A stretch of 64,000 nt of DNA from Euptelea pleiosperma (GCA_035048495.1 CM068540.1:728829-792828); one strand, 5' to 3'; shown: positions 46,849 through 58,904, numbered from the stretch's first letter. Program-made: numbers and translations. The notes: a model not told the origin generated them from the sequence alone.

Positions 46849-47542
46849 CTAATATGTTGTATTTTCAGTAATAGGCGAGTGATACAGAGAAGGATCTTCA
46901 ACCGCGTCTACTCTTTTTGTCAATCTCCTAGGTGCCCTCAAAACAATAAACCATCCAGATCTACGTTGATCCTTGGAGTAGAACACTTGGCTTGCTTCTG
47001 ATGCAAGAATGAACAGTTCATCAACCTCCCTATTATTTCTTTTAAATTTTTCCATGTTTACCATTGTCAACTTTGTCTTAGGATCAACGAAACATCCGTT
47101 TGTCTTATCCTTCATCCGTTTGACGAAAATCAATGTAATCCAACTCAATTATCTATCTCACTAGTCCGTAGTATGTGGTATCTGCTTCTTTGAAATTTTT
47201 ATCTTTACCACTAGACCTGAACAAAGTAATGGCTTGCATGGAGACCCCGCTATTTTGTGTCGTTTTATTTAATTCATATCCACTTGTAGCGAATACAAAG
47301 CCATTGGCACGGTATTTGTTATACGTTTTTGCCTTGAATGTTAGTCCATCGGCTAGTCGTTTCAATGTCGACTCACCATCAATATTTTCCAGTTGTAGGC
47401 AAAACATAAACTTAAAATGAATTTCTACATCACTGTAGACAGATATACATTGTATGTTTGGTTGAAGAATTGAATGAATAAATATAAATAATACCTCTCT
47501 ACGTAGCCAAAGGACAAAACCGTCATCCATTTCCTTCGACAC
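46849..47542 (-). pseudogene. CACTA TNP2 C-terminal region (DUF4216)
   Basis: Two frames: 47542..47153 with KAKTYNKYRANGFVFATSGY and TTQNSGVSMQAITLFRSSG, ending in a stop after ADTTYYGLVR; then 47148..46849 with SWITLIFVKR, VDELFILASEASQVFYSKDQ and WFIVLRAPRRL. Together these match the DUF4216 domain at the C-terminus of TNP2-type polyproteins. The two are separated by a stop. Confidence 0.8.
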
Positions 47543-47701
47543 ACTTCCCTTTTTCTTTGAAATACTCAGACCACTTGATCTTACATGTATGTCATACCTC
47601 CTACAAGAATAACAGTTGCACTATTATGTACTACGGTATGGCAATAGACAAAAAAATTATAATGATAATGGGCTTACTCAAAATTTTTGTGGTAATAGTA
47701 C

Positions 47702-48699
47702 TTACTTTAGCCAAACGTCGATGGCTTCGTGGTGGTGCAAAACCCATCTACGAGCTTGTTGGAACTGTATTAGAGAAAGACTTATGTCTTTGCCTTTGTC
47801 CATAGGCCCTTCATTAACACACTCATCGCCATCTTCGTCGAGGAATCTATCACGTGTATGCTTGTGATTTCCCTTATCACCATCAGGCATGTATTCCATA
47901 CAGTATAGAATCGATTCCTCTACGATATAACGTTCTGCAATGCATCCTTCGGGTCTAGCAACATTTCTTACATATCCTTTATAAATTTTCATTAAACTGT
48001 CAGAAGAACCGTCCAATTGTTAATATTGTTGGCTATTGTACATGTAATTAAACCGATATCTAACCGTTTAGAAACATACCGTTCAAAAGGATACATCCAA
48101 CGATATCTGACTGGACCGCAAGCTATTGCTTCATCAGCTAGATGCATCATGAGATGAACGCTAATAACAAAAAAAGATGGTGGGAAAATCTTTTCTAGAA
48201 GGCATACAACCTCTGCTAAACTGCGTTTGACAGCAACCAAATGTTCTACCCTCACCTCCTTTGCACACAGTACATTGAAGAAGATGCAAATTCGTTGAAT
48301 AGCTTTAAGGAGATCCTTGTACTTTGAAAATGAATGTTGCAGTAACACAGGCAACAACTGTCGCATAATGACATGATAGTCATGTGACTTGAGCCCTTTT
48401 ATTTCTAACTTTTCCAAGTTTACATGATGTTTCATTGTAGAGCAATACTTAATCGGTACCTTCAAATCATGTAATGTACGACAGAACTCTTCTTTTTCCA
48501 TACGATTGAGAGTGAAGGGTGCCTTGGGTTTAGTTTTTTTGCCGCCGTGATCACATTCTTTCATCCATAAATTTTTCTTAATGTTTATGGCCACCAGATC
48601 TTCATGAGCACTTGCTCCATCTTTCGTTTTGTCATTCACTTCTAAAATCATTAGTAGTATGTTTTCTGTAACATTCTTCTCAGTGTCCATGACATCCAA
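47702..48699 (-). pseudogene. CACTA TNP2 middle region (DUF4218)
   Basis: 48699..47992 encodes LDVMDTEKNVTENILLMILE, then GLKSHDYHVIMRQLLPVLLQ, CLLEKIFPPSFFVISVHLMM, HLADEAIACGPVRYRWMYPF and ERYV, the DUF4218 signature. The following frame (48016..47702) continues with GYVRNVARPEGCIAERYIVE. The boundary near 48000 is a frameshift. Confidence 0.85.
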
Positions 48700-48723
48700 G
48701 TTATGGTGAATATCGATTTCCTT

Positions 48724-49680
48724 CTAGTATAGCAACTCGAACAAAATGGATCTTTTGTACCAAACACTCTTCTCATTTTCCAACACATCTTCACTCCTTT
48801 TTCGTTTCTTCCCTTTCGATTTGCCGACATCCATCTGGATATTGTTCACCTTCTCTTCAACTTCAATCCCAGTCAATCGACGAGGACATCGACCATCTTC
48901 GACTTTATTATTGAAAGGCACCTTTTGAGTCCTGAAGACATGACCAGTTGGAAGGAATCTTCGATGACCCATATAGCACATCTTCCTACTGTTCTTAAGA
49001 TGTTGGGCAACAATTCCCTCGGCACATACAGGGAAAGCAAAGTAACCATGTGTTACGCAACTTGATAATCATGAATTGCCCACAGTAGAATAACTTTCAG
49101 AATAAAGGTTCCATTACGAAGAACATCGTACACTAAGACCCCATTACACCACAACTCTTTCAACTCGATAATTAGTGGTTGTAAATAGACATCAATGTTC
49201 TTACTCGGCCCTTTTGGACCAGGTATCAATATGGTCAACATCGAAAACTCTCTTTTCAGGCATAACGAGGGGGGTAGATTGTATAGCACTATGATGACAG
49301 GCCAACAACTGTAAATACTACTTTGATGGCCAAAAGAATTAAAGCCATCAGCTGCAATTCTTATATGGACATTGCGCTTCTCAAGGGCAAAATCTGACCA
49401 CGTCAAATCTACAAATTTCCAAGTTGCTGAATCGACAGGATGGCGCACGACATCGTTTGACTGTTCTGCTCTTGCATGCCAAGTCATTTCTTTAAATATC
49501 CATGCTACACTGCACACCAAAGTACAAATATATATACTGGTTACTATATATACAAGTCAAAAGTTTCAAATAGGCAATGAAACTATATATATGATTGAAT
49601 ACTAACCTATAAAGTCTTTTTAACCTTAGCGCAAGAGGAAAATATCTCAAAACCTTTACAGGGACTAGTTTTTGTGCCAT
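48724..49680 (-). pseudogene. CACTA TNP2 transposase domain
   Basis: 49680..49490 begins MAQKLVPVKVLRYFPLALR. 49520..49053 holds MTWHARAEQSNDVVRHPVDS, HIRIAADGFNSFGHQSSIYS, CWPVIIVLYNLPPSLCLKRE and LLWAIHDYQV; 48981..48724 holds MCYMGHRRFLPTGHVFRTQK. These are the TNP2 transposase core (PF02992 type). A frameshift near 49050 separates the last two. A TAG just before the LDVMDTEKN block replaces the Trp usual there. Confidence 0.85.
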
Positions 49681-49743
49681 GTACTCGCTCTTCCATCTAG
49701 ATGCATGGCATACTAGACAACTTTGTTTGTCTTTGTGCTCTTT

Positions 49744-50480
49744 TCAATACAGAATACAGTCATTCGGACATGCATGTATTTGATCATACACCATTCTCAA
49801 ATCTTTGATCATTTTCTTAGCGTCGTAACATTTTTCTGGTAATGAGTTTCCTTCTGGTAACAACTTCTTAACCAACTGAATGAGTTTACCGAAACTGTTG
49901 TCTGACCAGCCATTCCGTACTTTTAGGTTATACAAATCAACAATAACTGACAACTTTGTGAGTTTTGTTGGACATGAAGGGTATAAAGGTTGCTTTGCGT
50001 CATCAAGTAATGAACTATATGTATTCTCTTCATTCACTTGATGACCATGGAAATCTGAAGTGCCTTCATGCTCATCTTCATTTCTTTGAATATCTTCCAT
50101 AAATGCATCAGCTTGTTCACCAATTCTTCCAAATACATCGTTCACGAGTTCATCCATCCTAGGATTGTCCGCTGCTTCGTTTTCAGCAACTGATTCAGTT
50201 GTTGATGGTTGTGCATCACTTGACAATTTTCTTTCTCCATGAAAATACCATGTGGTATACAATCGATCGATACCGTTTTCAAACAAATGTTCTGAAATTG
50301 TGCTGAAGCCGACCATCCCTTTTCCATTTTGGCATTTCGTCACGGACAAGAAAACTTATTATGACTACCATAGTTTTCCACTGTAAACTCTAAAAATGAA
50401 GCAACTCCATTCGCGTACTCTGCTGTCATCCGATCGTCCAGCGTCATCCAGCCTTTATTCATTGATGATGCCATGTAGTA
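49744..50480 (-). pseudogene. CACTA TNP2 N-terminal region
   Basis: Starts at about 50474 with MASSMNKGWMTLDDRMTAEY and FLEFTVENYGSHNKFSCP, the transposase-associated domain. Its next residue, normally Cys of the C-P-C motif, is replaced by TGA. The frame reopens to 49744 through an acidic linker (FMEDIQRNEDEHEG) and SVIVDLYNLKVRNGWSDNSF, MVYDQIHACPNDCILY, typical of TNP2 proteins. Confidence 0.82.
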
Positions 50481-52159
50481 CACTAGAACATATAATGTTA
50501 AGCATTTGTTTAGTTTCAATTTGAGTACATACGTTCAATTGCTGCTAAGTCTACCCTAATCCATTCAAGAATTGATTTTGTTATATGTTGATCGTATACA
50601 TGAATTGTATGTACTTGTTCAAAATTCGGCAACATCTCCCCGCATTTCCCCAAATATACATACGTTTTTTGTTGATTTTCATGCCAATCATCGAAGATAG
50701 TGAAGGCATGAAAAACAACAAAAAATAGTATATCCAGGGAAAAATGGTGAAATGTTACCAGATTTTGAACCAGTACATACAATCCATATATACAAACAAC
50801 ACATAAGAAATATCAATTCATGAACTGTCCACTCTGGACAATTCAAAGATCATTATTTGCAAGAAGCGTATCGTACTTGCAAATGAAATAGACATGTATA
50901 CGGAGAGATTACTGTAACCAGATTACATATCTTCAATACATGAACATCTCACTTACTAAGCAAGATAAACAACATAACAAATAATAATCCTCAAATGGCA
51001 ACTTATATCATCTAAGAGCAAGGTGATAGGTCTTTAGAAAATTACACAAAGATATGCACAACCTAAAGTCAATCTAAGCCGTGTAACATAGACTATAAAG
51101 ACCCGTCATTCACTATACCATAGGTATAGTACAGCTGGGTCAGGGCTGTTACAGGTTGATGAATAACAATGAATGCAATTATTTGAATTAAATTAAAAGA
51201 ACTTTTCTACAAAGCCAATATAAGCAAATTAAATGAACTCAAGCAAAGAAAGATTAGAGATACAGAGGCTAGAGATTAAGGTTATTACCAACCTTGTTCT
51301 CATACTACCATTCCCCAATATCAACTTGGTATGAAACATCCCCGAAATTTGATTAGCACTTAAATAGATATGAGACAACTTCAAACATATAACGAAATAA
51401 TCAAAATTTGATGGTCCTATATATGTGATCATATATATGGTATTTTTGTAATCTTTAATTTGGATGGTAAGGACAATCATCTAGAAAGAAATTAAAAACC
51501 CTAAATACTACTTAACAAAATATCAATGAAGAGAGAGCTAAAACCTAAACAAGCAAAAATAAAGCTACAATGCTAGATATGATTGATAACAAAAGAAAAT
51601 TTATTAAAGAAAAAGAGAAAAATACAAGGGAAGCAAAAAAATTATACCGCCTACATTAAACATTGCTAGAACATGAATTTGCTAAATAAAACTACTTAAC
51701 ATATAATATTACATACGCCTAACATGAATTTGCTCAAATAGAACTACTTACCATAAAATTACAGTTCTAGAAAAAGAAATGAGTTTCTTACTAAAGTTAT
51801 TCATCGGTAAGTAATTTCAAAGTAATTCATTTAATCCTTGGGGTGTGGTAGTCAAATAGGCTGACCCATTATAGCAACCAACAACCACCATATAACTATA
51901 AAATCAAGAAAAGCCCAATCACGATCATACCTTCTTGCAATTCAAAGCATTAGCCACAAAATTCTTTTACAAGATTCAATCTGCAAAGCAAACCTAAAAT
52001 GTAAAAAAAAGCATAAAAAAGAGGATAAAACCCAACCCATTTCAGTTTAAAATAAAAAGTTTCAGATATCTTGAAAGGACATGCCCCATTGCTAACATCT
52101 AACATTAATCTCCTCCAAGAATAACAAAACAACTAAATAAAGGAAGATGATGGTACTAC
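50481..52159. other. AT-rich stretch, no gene identified
   Basis: Probably includes the 5' non-coding part of the CACTA element. No CACTA terminus facing the TNP2 gene was found here. No recognisable coding sequence. Confidence 0.35.
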
Positions 52160-52484
52160 CACTACAACAAAATAGAGTTTTAATGGCATTAATATTATAG
52201 CGTTCACTCAAAAAGCCATCAAATTTATTAATTTATTAGCATTTCTATTTTAAACAATTAATACATGATTTGCAAGTGGGTTGGTGCAGCCCAAACATTA
52301 TGTTAGAGTATTCAAATGAGTTTCTATCTAGCTAAGAACTCTTTAGCTGTATGCATATCTTGTTAAATTCACTTTCTACCACATGATTTAAAATAAGAAC
52401 AAGTTTTTTCAACCAATAAGCTCTGTGTTCTCATCTAATTTCAAGTATAGAGAACTCTTCAAAAATGACAATATACAAAAGAAA

Positions 52485-52702
52485 ATAACATGTTCAACAA
52501 TGCTTGCTGCTTCACCATATGCATGTTGAATATTTTCAGCAAGCCTGTGGACAAATATGTTAGATACTCCTCCTGCACCAACAATAAATGGGCCAGACTG
52601 GAAATAGTTCTGATAAAAGACAGATGGCAAGAAAATGTCATTGTCGAAAGATGAATTGTAAAACTTAAGTTGCCATCTAGATATCATGCTATTGAGTTTC
52701 AC
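52485..52702 (-). CDS. Unidentified gene-like segment
   Basis: On the - strand, after a possible acceptor (AACTATTTCCAG), the frame reads SGPFIVGAGGVSNIFVHR and LAENIQHAYGEAASIVEH, which looks like real, compositionally balanced protein rather than a chance frame. I do not recognise the family. It probably belongs with the exon at 54773..54893, but the phases (1 versus 0) do not fit directly, so another exon would have to lie between them. Confidence 0.3.
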
Positions 52703-54454
52703 TTTTGGACTTTGGTTTGCTGTTTTCAGATAAACGATCTCCTTGTCATAGATTTTTTTGTTCTTTCAATTGGTTTTTTTTTTTTTTTTGAACTATTATG
52801 AATTGGAACAGTTCACTATTAACACATTACTATTAATTTCTGAAAACTGGGTAAATGCGAAAAGCATAATCCCAACATAAGCATTTCCAATAAACTGAAT
52901 TCTAAAAAAGAATGAATATCAAGCTTATTCTCTTCACAAGAGATTGGAGCAAAGCTCATGGATGGGACATCCTCATCTCTCTTCCTTCATCCCCATATGT
53001 AGGAAATGGTGGGTGGATGGTGGTTGGACACATAATCTCTACCAAACCAAGACCCAACTGAACTCTTGATGCACATAATGAAGTGCAAAGTGCACCTCAA
53101 GCACCCTTAAACCAACTCACATGCAAACATCCCACCCTCACTAATGCATACATTCAATGTATAATCACTTCGTTGTACTGAATCATGTGCACATGTGCAT
53201 ACACACAAAATTATACATAGTGAGTGAAAGACTTATATCCACCAAATAAAGACTATAAAAGAAATTGGGGGAAATTCAAGTTCGAACTTGCTTCTTTTAA
53301 AATGAATGTGGGTTCAAAACCTACCAGCTACTAAAATAGAGCACTCCATATAAGACGAACAATTGCAACTGAACAACAGATTAGTCAACATACTCAAAAC
53401 CTGATTCAAGTGTCACCAATGAACACGTGATTTCTTTTTGGCTAATTATAAGGGATGCATTTTTTACTATGACATAGACATCCTACTGAATTCTTTATAC
53501 GCAACGAGTATAATACCGAAACTGTCAGAACTAGAGCATGAATAGCCCTTTCACTTTGCAATTGGCAGTGTATCCGGTAAAATACCAGATTCAGCAGAAG
53601 GATTTCCATAGAGAAATTGCTCAACTACATCCTCATTTTGAGCAACTGTCAAACTGTTCCAAGACACCACAAAAGGCTAAATAACAAATCCAGGCACAGA
53701 GTATCCCAAAGGAAGAAGCAATATTTCCAAGGTTTGAAGGTACAAAACACCCTAAAGGAACAGTGTAAATGCATGGTACCTACAAGTGCAATCTGAAACC
53801 ATTAGTCAGAAGTTGTAACTGCATGGGATTAAATAAAAACAAATTTCAAGTAAGTCACGGATAACATGATAAGTACTAGATATGAATATGTTAGAGTATG
53901 CATACAAGGATATCAGTCTACATGTATGTGATCATGCATTAGAAAGACCTTGGTGTTCAAGCATGTAGCTTCCTGCTTCTGCCTGGACAGCCTCATGATG
54001 TTTAAACAAGCAAAGAAAGATTGCAAATGACCAAGTGTTTCCGATACAGTTTAAGTGGCAGCTAAACCCTTAGTTTGTTATGAGAAATTCCAATAATTCC
54101 ATATTGGGATTAGTTACTAGTTTGTTCTTCAATGTCTTTTGGAACTCATGTTTCTGAACCATGTACTTTGGTGACAGCGGGTGCAATGGGAGAGGGAGAG
54201 CGTCCCCTAGACTTGCACCTCTTGGGGCAGATCCTTGGTTAAAATAAAGATCGTTTTTCAACAAAACTGTGGATACCAAATCATACCTCTTATTTGGATC
54301 GAACACGTGACTCGTAACTGCGCATGTGATTCGTGGGCCCCACTTTTATAAACAAAGTCCCAATTAGTTATATTTTTATTTCTTTGTCAGCGAGATCGAC
54401 AATAATTTACAGAGTAGGACTTTATTACATAGGATCGGGCTCGGGGGACCCCCA

Positions 54455-54610
54455 TTTTTTACCCCCATCTTGGTGTACCCACATAGAAGATGAATCAATA
54501 GCTGATGTTTTGTGAGGATGATCTCCTCACCATATAGATCACCCAAACAAAAAATCAGCCCATTCTGAAATTTCTAACCCCAGCAAATGTGGTTATAAAC
54601 GAACCAAAAC
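54455..54610. repeat. Second MITE family, single arm
   Basis: CTTGGTGTACCCACATAGAAG, GATGAATCAATAGCTGATG, then GATGATCTCCTCACCATATAG and AAAAAATCAGCCCATTCTGA. The same arm order appears in the fold-back copy at 60485..60850. Confidence 0.6.
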
Positions 54611-54772
54611 GCATCAAATGGCTGAACTACTCACTAATAATCTATATTGTTATACATTATAAACGAACCAAAACACATCAAATGGCTGAACTACTACAAA
54701 CTGCATTAATAAACTATAACAATACCATAGCAATCTGACATGGTAAATAAATGAAATAAGGATTCAACTCAC

Positions 54773-54893
54773 CAGAGTTGAGAACCGAGCCAATCATACA
54801 AGCGAACGATGGAGCTTGTTCTGAAGAAGTGTTTCTACCAAACTGTTGCTGGTCAAACGGCAAATTGGGTTCTGTCCTTTGATCTTCTTTTGC
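54773..54893 (-). CDS. Unidentified coding exon
   Basis: Bounded by a good acceptor (TTGAACCAG) and donor (CTCTG/GTGAGT). 121 nt; the open frame reads AKEDQRTEPNLPFDQQQFG and EQAPSFACMIGSVLNS. Gln- and Ser-rich. Not recognised. If the leader exon at about 55541 joins directly, the first ATG would be inside this exon (MIGSVLNS). Could be part of an intact small gene or a captured fragment. Confidence 0.35.
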
Positions 54894-55499
54894 CTGGTTC
54901 AAAAATAAAAGTTGAAAAGAGAATAAGTTGCTAAGCCAAAGAAATCTCAGTCATGAAATTATCACATGAGGCAAAATATTGGAATGCCTCAAGAATAGTA
55001 ACGGAATTTATAACTTGCTCAGTTTGTCAATGGGAATTTTAAGAGCTTCCCTTTGATGGGGATACCTCAAGCAGTTACAGGAAGGGAAAAACTAAGAGAT
55101 CCTCCCTAAAAATAATGCAAGCAGATACCATGTATTACCCTAATAATGCATGGAGTCCTTAGATTAATAACTATTAAGGAACAAATGAAGAACTAAAGCA
55201 CATTTACTGGGTACCGAATTGGTGTACCGTAGTAAACATGAACTGAAACCCTATCTAACTCCATAAAATACAATACTTTATTAATTTAACAATGAAATAA
55301 AAGCTTTACTGTAACCAGGTCTGATATTGAGAAGAACTTCTAACCAATAGAGCGCTCGAGATCAAGAGAAAGCAAAACCCTAGAGAAATACTGAGAAGGA
55401 GAAACCCTAGAATGAAGAAAGCAAAACCCTAGGGTTTGGGCAAAGAAGACAAAACAAAAGGGCGTGGGGGGTCTCGAAAAGAGAACTCCTGAACACAAT

Positions 55500-55640
55500 G
55501 GGAGGAAGAAACATACCTAAGAGATGGCGAAGGAAGCAACGTACCTGAGAAATGGCGATGACTACTAGTGAGGGCGACGGCGAAGGAGAAGGAGCGTTCT
55601 TGAGAGAGAGAGAGAGAGTAGAGAGGGTTTCTTGAGAAAG
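55500..55640 (-). promoter_or_regulatory. Putative 5' leader with two tandem splice donors
   Basis: On the - strand the CT-rich leader (a (GA)9 run on + at 55602..55619) ends with CGCCATTTCTCAG/GTACGT near 55543, and 28 bases later with CGCCATCTCTTAG/GTATGT near 55515. The two donors sit in a short duplicated unit. No ATG occurs in the leader, consistent with a non-coding first exon of the unidentified gene. Confidence 0.4.
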
Positions 55641-56061
55641 ATATCCGCGGGTTTGAGGATTTTAAGGCAAGCGTACTAGAAAAAAAACATTTAGGCCATT
55701 TATATAGTTATGTAGAAAAAATATTTGCTTTCGCGCTAAATAGAGCGCGCGCTTATTTTTTCGCACTTAAAAACAAATTTGCAACGGTTTAAACCCGTTG
55801 TATCACTTTATCAGAACTGTTTCCAAACATTAACGAGGGTTTTGACAACTTTTTACAACGGTTTCGACCGTTGCGAACACAACCATAGCCGTTGTAAAAT
55901 CAATTACATATAAAATTCATATTGGCAACAGTTTTCATTATTTTGAAACGGTTCAGAGATGCTTCAGACTTTTGGGTGCTGACCGAAATTTGAAACGGTT
56001 ATAAACCGTTGCAAAGCCTAAAAACTGCCTGTTGCAAATAGGCAATTTTGGTGTAGTGACC

Positions 56062-56435
56062 ACTTATCATTTATAGGTGAACATCCTGTGAAGTCCACGT
56101 GTATGCCCCAATTCCAGTTTTCACTCTATAGTAGTATAGATTTTTGACATACCCCTGTGTTATCTTAGAAATTTGACATACCCACCGTAATTTGAAAAAG
56201 TTAACTTAACCCTCATGAACCGATCCACCGTTTTATATATAACTGTTAATGATCCAAATTGACTAACAATTTCAAGGTTGAAAATACCCTTTTCTTCATG
56301 CTTATAAGAAAAACACGTGGGCTTTGGCCAAAACCCTATCTCCAAATCAAACGGTTTTGGTGGATGGCCAACCATGAGACTTCGATAGGTTGACCACCCA
56401 TCACTAGTGACTAACCTATAAGAATCTTGTGGCTA
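56062..56435. other. No gene seen
   Basis: A short stretch between the CACTA-like right end and the tandem repeat. No supportable frame. Confidence 0.35.
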
Positions 56436-56645
56436 GCCAACCACTTAAATTCTAAATTTTTATTTTTTTAAGAACTTAGATTTCTAAATTACTCATCGGA
56501 GTGGTGGTTGGCAGGTCTTGAGATTCTAGTAGGTTGGTTGGCCAACCACTTAATTCTAAATTTTTATTTTTTTTAAGAACTTAGATTTTTAAATTATTCA
56601 TCGGAGTGGTGGTTGGCAGGCCATGAGATTCTGGTAGGTTGGCTG
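56436..56645 (+). repeat. 105-bp tandem repeat, two units
   Basis: Units start at 56436 and 56541 with GCCAACCACTTAA, followed by TTTTTAAGAACTTAGATTT and CATCGGAGTGGTGGTTGGCA. A more diverged partial third unit lies near 56735..56810. Confidence 0.75.
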
Positions 56646-57089
56646 CCCATCACCAACGACCAACCTACAAGAGTCCCATTGTCGACCAACCAACACCCCG
56701 ATGAGCAATTTTAAGTCTAACGTCTTGTCTTTTTTTTTCTTTTTTTTTAAGAACATTGGGTTTCAAAATTGCTCGTCAGAGTGGTAATCGGTCGGCCATG
56801 AGACTTCGATAGGTTGATCGTTGGTGAAGGGCAGCCAACCGACTGGAATATCATGGCTGGCCATCCACCACAACCATTTTATTTAGGGTTTTGGCAAAAC
56901 CCACACGTTACGTTTTAAAGATTGAAAAAAGGGACAATTTCATCATTTAAAAAAATTAGTCAATGTTGCGTGAATGATGGTGGACCAAGCTAAGAGGGTA
57001 TATAAGTCAATTTTTTTAAATTTTAGGGGCATGCCAAATATCAAAGATATCTTGAAAGAGAGAAGACTAATATTCCATGAAATGGCAAA

Positions 57090-57408
57090 AAATTTAGGGA
57101 TGTGATATTCACACCCGTGTTTTCGCTCAGCAAACCCACATAACAAAAAAAATTAGAAAAATGTCCCTTTTCACTCACCAAACCCACCCAAAAAACAAAA
57201 AATAAAAATAAAGAAGAAGAATAAGAGGAGGATGACGCCGCCAGCGGAGGTTCCTCCTCTTCTCCTTCTTCTTCTTCTTCTCCTTGCTCCTACAAGTTTT
57301 TTTTGGTGGGTGGGTGTCATGAGTGACTAGTGTGTAAAGAGTGAGGGAGGAGTGAGTAGGTGGGTTTTCTGAGCGAAAACACGGCTGTGAATATCCTGTC
57401 CCAAAATT
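57090..57408. mobile_element. MITE with ~48-bp inverted repeats
   Basis: Left end AAATTTAGGGATGTGATATTC, then ACACCCGTGTTTTCGCTCAG and CAAACCCAC. The right end is its inverse: GTGGGTTTTCTGAGCGAAAA, CACGGCTGTGAATATCC, TGTCCCAAAATTT. The interior has a (CTT/TCC)-rich tract at about 57252..57290. No coding capacity. Confidence 0.85.
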
Positions 57409-57599
57409 TATGCAACCATTACAAGTTTTACATAATATGGTTTTTCTTTTGACCAATTGGAGGTATTCAGGGAACTTCTCATGGATTATTCAAGAACTTG
57501 AAGATCTCTCCTCTGATTAAATGTAAAAATACTGAATATATTGCTTCAAAATCAAGGTATTATTGTTTGACTATGACATGCGATATTCTAGCCATTGGT

Positions 57600-57790
57600 A
57601 TTATACGGTACCAAGGACATGCACCTTACACATGGCATACTCTTAGAGATCGATGACTATATATAGACGTTTCTCCTATCCCTAGCTAGGTGGACCTACA
57701 TACAAAAATTCATCCTGATTAGTTACTTTTACATGTTGGATTAGAGTCTTCTTCATGGTTTGGTTTTTACCGTTGATTTTGAGCATCATT
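57600..57790. repeat. Fold-back MITE family, single arm
   Basis: CATGGCATACTCTTAGAGATC, ATATAGACGTTTCTCC, CCCTAGCTAGGTGGACCTAC and ATCCTGATTAGTTACTTTTA follow the left-arm order of the 58905 element; the right arm is missing. Confidence 0.6.
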
Positions 57791-57799
57791 TGACATATG

Positions 57800-58180
57800 A
57801 CAAAACAACATCACCATACAACATGATTGTGAGTTAAAAGTTTTGGATTTTTGGTATAATGGGTTTTGAACCCAAGACCTCTTGGGGTTTTTAACTAAAG
57901 ATCTTTGGAGATCTTTTGCTTTTGCTTTTTAGAGCCAAAAAGCATTTATTTTTTGGAACCAAAACTTTATAAGATTGAATTAAAATTTTGGAGGGAAATC
58001 TTTGGTTGTCTTTTATTTTTTCTTACAAATCTTTTATCCCACGTTGGTTGTGAGGACTCTCACTCTTACCTATATATATATGAGTTTTGAACCATTAGGG
58101 TGGAGCCCTTGGGCATCCCAAGTTTTGTGCCCAATGGGCACAACTATACAAATCAACATATTTTAATCACACACACGTGC
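57800..58180. other. No gene seen
   Basis: No supportable frame or repeat. Confidence 0.3.
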
Positions 58181-58189
58181 GTGCGCGTG

Positions 58190-58700
58190 TGGTCCTTGGT
58201 CCGTGGTCTTTGGACTTGGACTTTAAAGTCCAAACATTATTTGTACCGTTGGTTTTCGCATTTGTGCTTAATATTCAAAATATTCTGTAACCGACATGGA
58301 CTTTATTACATTAAAGTTGTGACCGTTTCGGATCATTAATAAGACCCAAACGGCTACCTCCTCATTCCTATATAAAGAGAGGCATAGAAGATGCTAATAA
58401 CACAAAAAATATTGCAATCTTCTATTTTCCTATTTTCTACAGAGTTTTCTGAGGTTCCACTATAAGTTCAATAAACTGAAGGATTTGGAGTGCTACCTAC
58501 CTTCAGTGGGCTGTTGAATCTTGGGAGCAGTTGCCGACCAACTGACAGCAACACCCTCAAAGTACAGTGGTAAAATCTGCTTTAGGACAACGCAACAACG
58601 CGTGCCTCAACCATCTATTTACCGATAAGTTATCTGATCTCTGTTTTACAGTTTCTGATTCTCAATCAACCGCTGGCTATCTGCTACTGTCCGGGTACGC
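58190..58700 (+). repeat. Possible solo LTR-like sequence
   Basis: A TATA-like CCTATATAAAGAGAGGCAT at about 58369, followed by AATAAA at about 58472 and a CA/CT-rich tail, is the arrangement of a retrotransposon LTR. No second copy, primer-binding site or protein domain nearby. Weakly supported. Confidence 0.3.
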
Positions 58701-58904
58701 TTCTTATTACTTTCTTGTTTAATTTCATCTAGTAGTTATATTGCAACTTTACTTTCTAATTCAGTGATTGATTATTTACTGATACATAAATCGGGAACGT
58801 CTGCACTAACAATGATAACATCCATGGTTCTTGAACATGTGATTATCACTATTTTAATAATCATGTATGTAGCTGGTAACATAATTAACTTTTTTTTTTC
58901 AAAA

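Larger units (their letters stand above)
46010..50480 (-). mobile_element. Decayed CACTA (En/Spm) transposon
   Basis: Five coding blocks in the standard order of a plant CACTA element run on the - strand: transposase-associated zinc domain, TNP2 transposase, DUF4218, DUF4216, and a separate second gene of the Transposase_24 type. Stops and frameshifts occur throughout. The 3' side is cut at about 46010, next to the LINE fragment. Terminal CACTA repeats belonging to this copy were not identified. Confidence 0.88.
52160..56058. mobile_element. Candidate non-autonomous CACTA element holding gene exons
   Basis: The left end reads CACTACAACAAAATAGAG at 52160; the right end, at 56058, reads (inverted) CACTACACCAAAATTGCC. 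The two match at 13 of the first 16 bases. Subterminal repeats are clear on the right (55780..56040: GCAACGG, CAACGGTTT, AACCGTTGC many times) but not on the left. The 3-base flanks (TAC and ACC) do not match, so the ends may belong to two different elements. The interior has no transposase, only gene-like exons and a MITE. Confidence 0.4.

Noticed and set aside
55542..55614. + strand ATG with a short acidic peptide (MAMTTSEGDGEGEG...)
   Set aside because: Stops after about 25 codons, and the splice-donor signals lie on the opposite strand, which fits a leader there better.
52157..56061. Target-site duplication for the candidate CACTA element
   Set aside because: The three-base flanks TAC and ACC do not match, so one-element status is left as a hypothesis.
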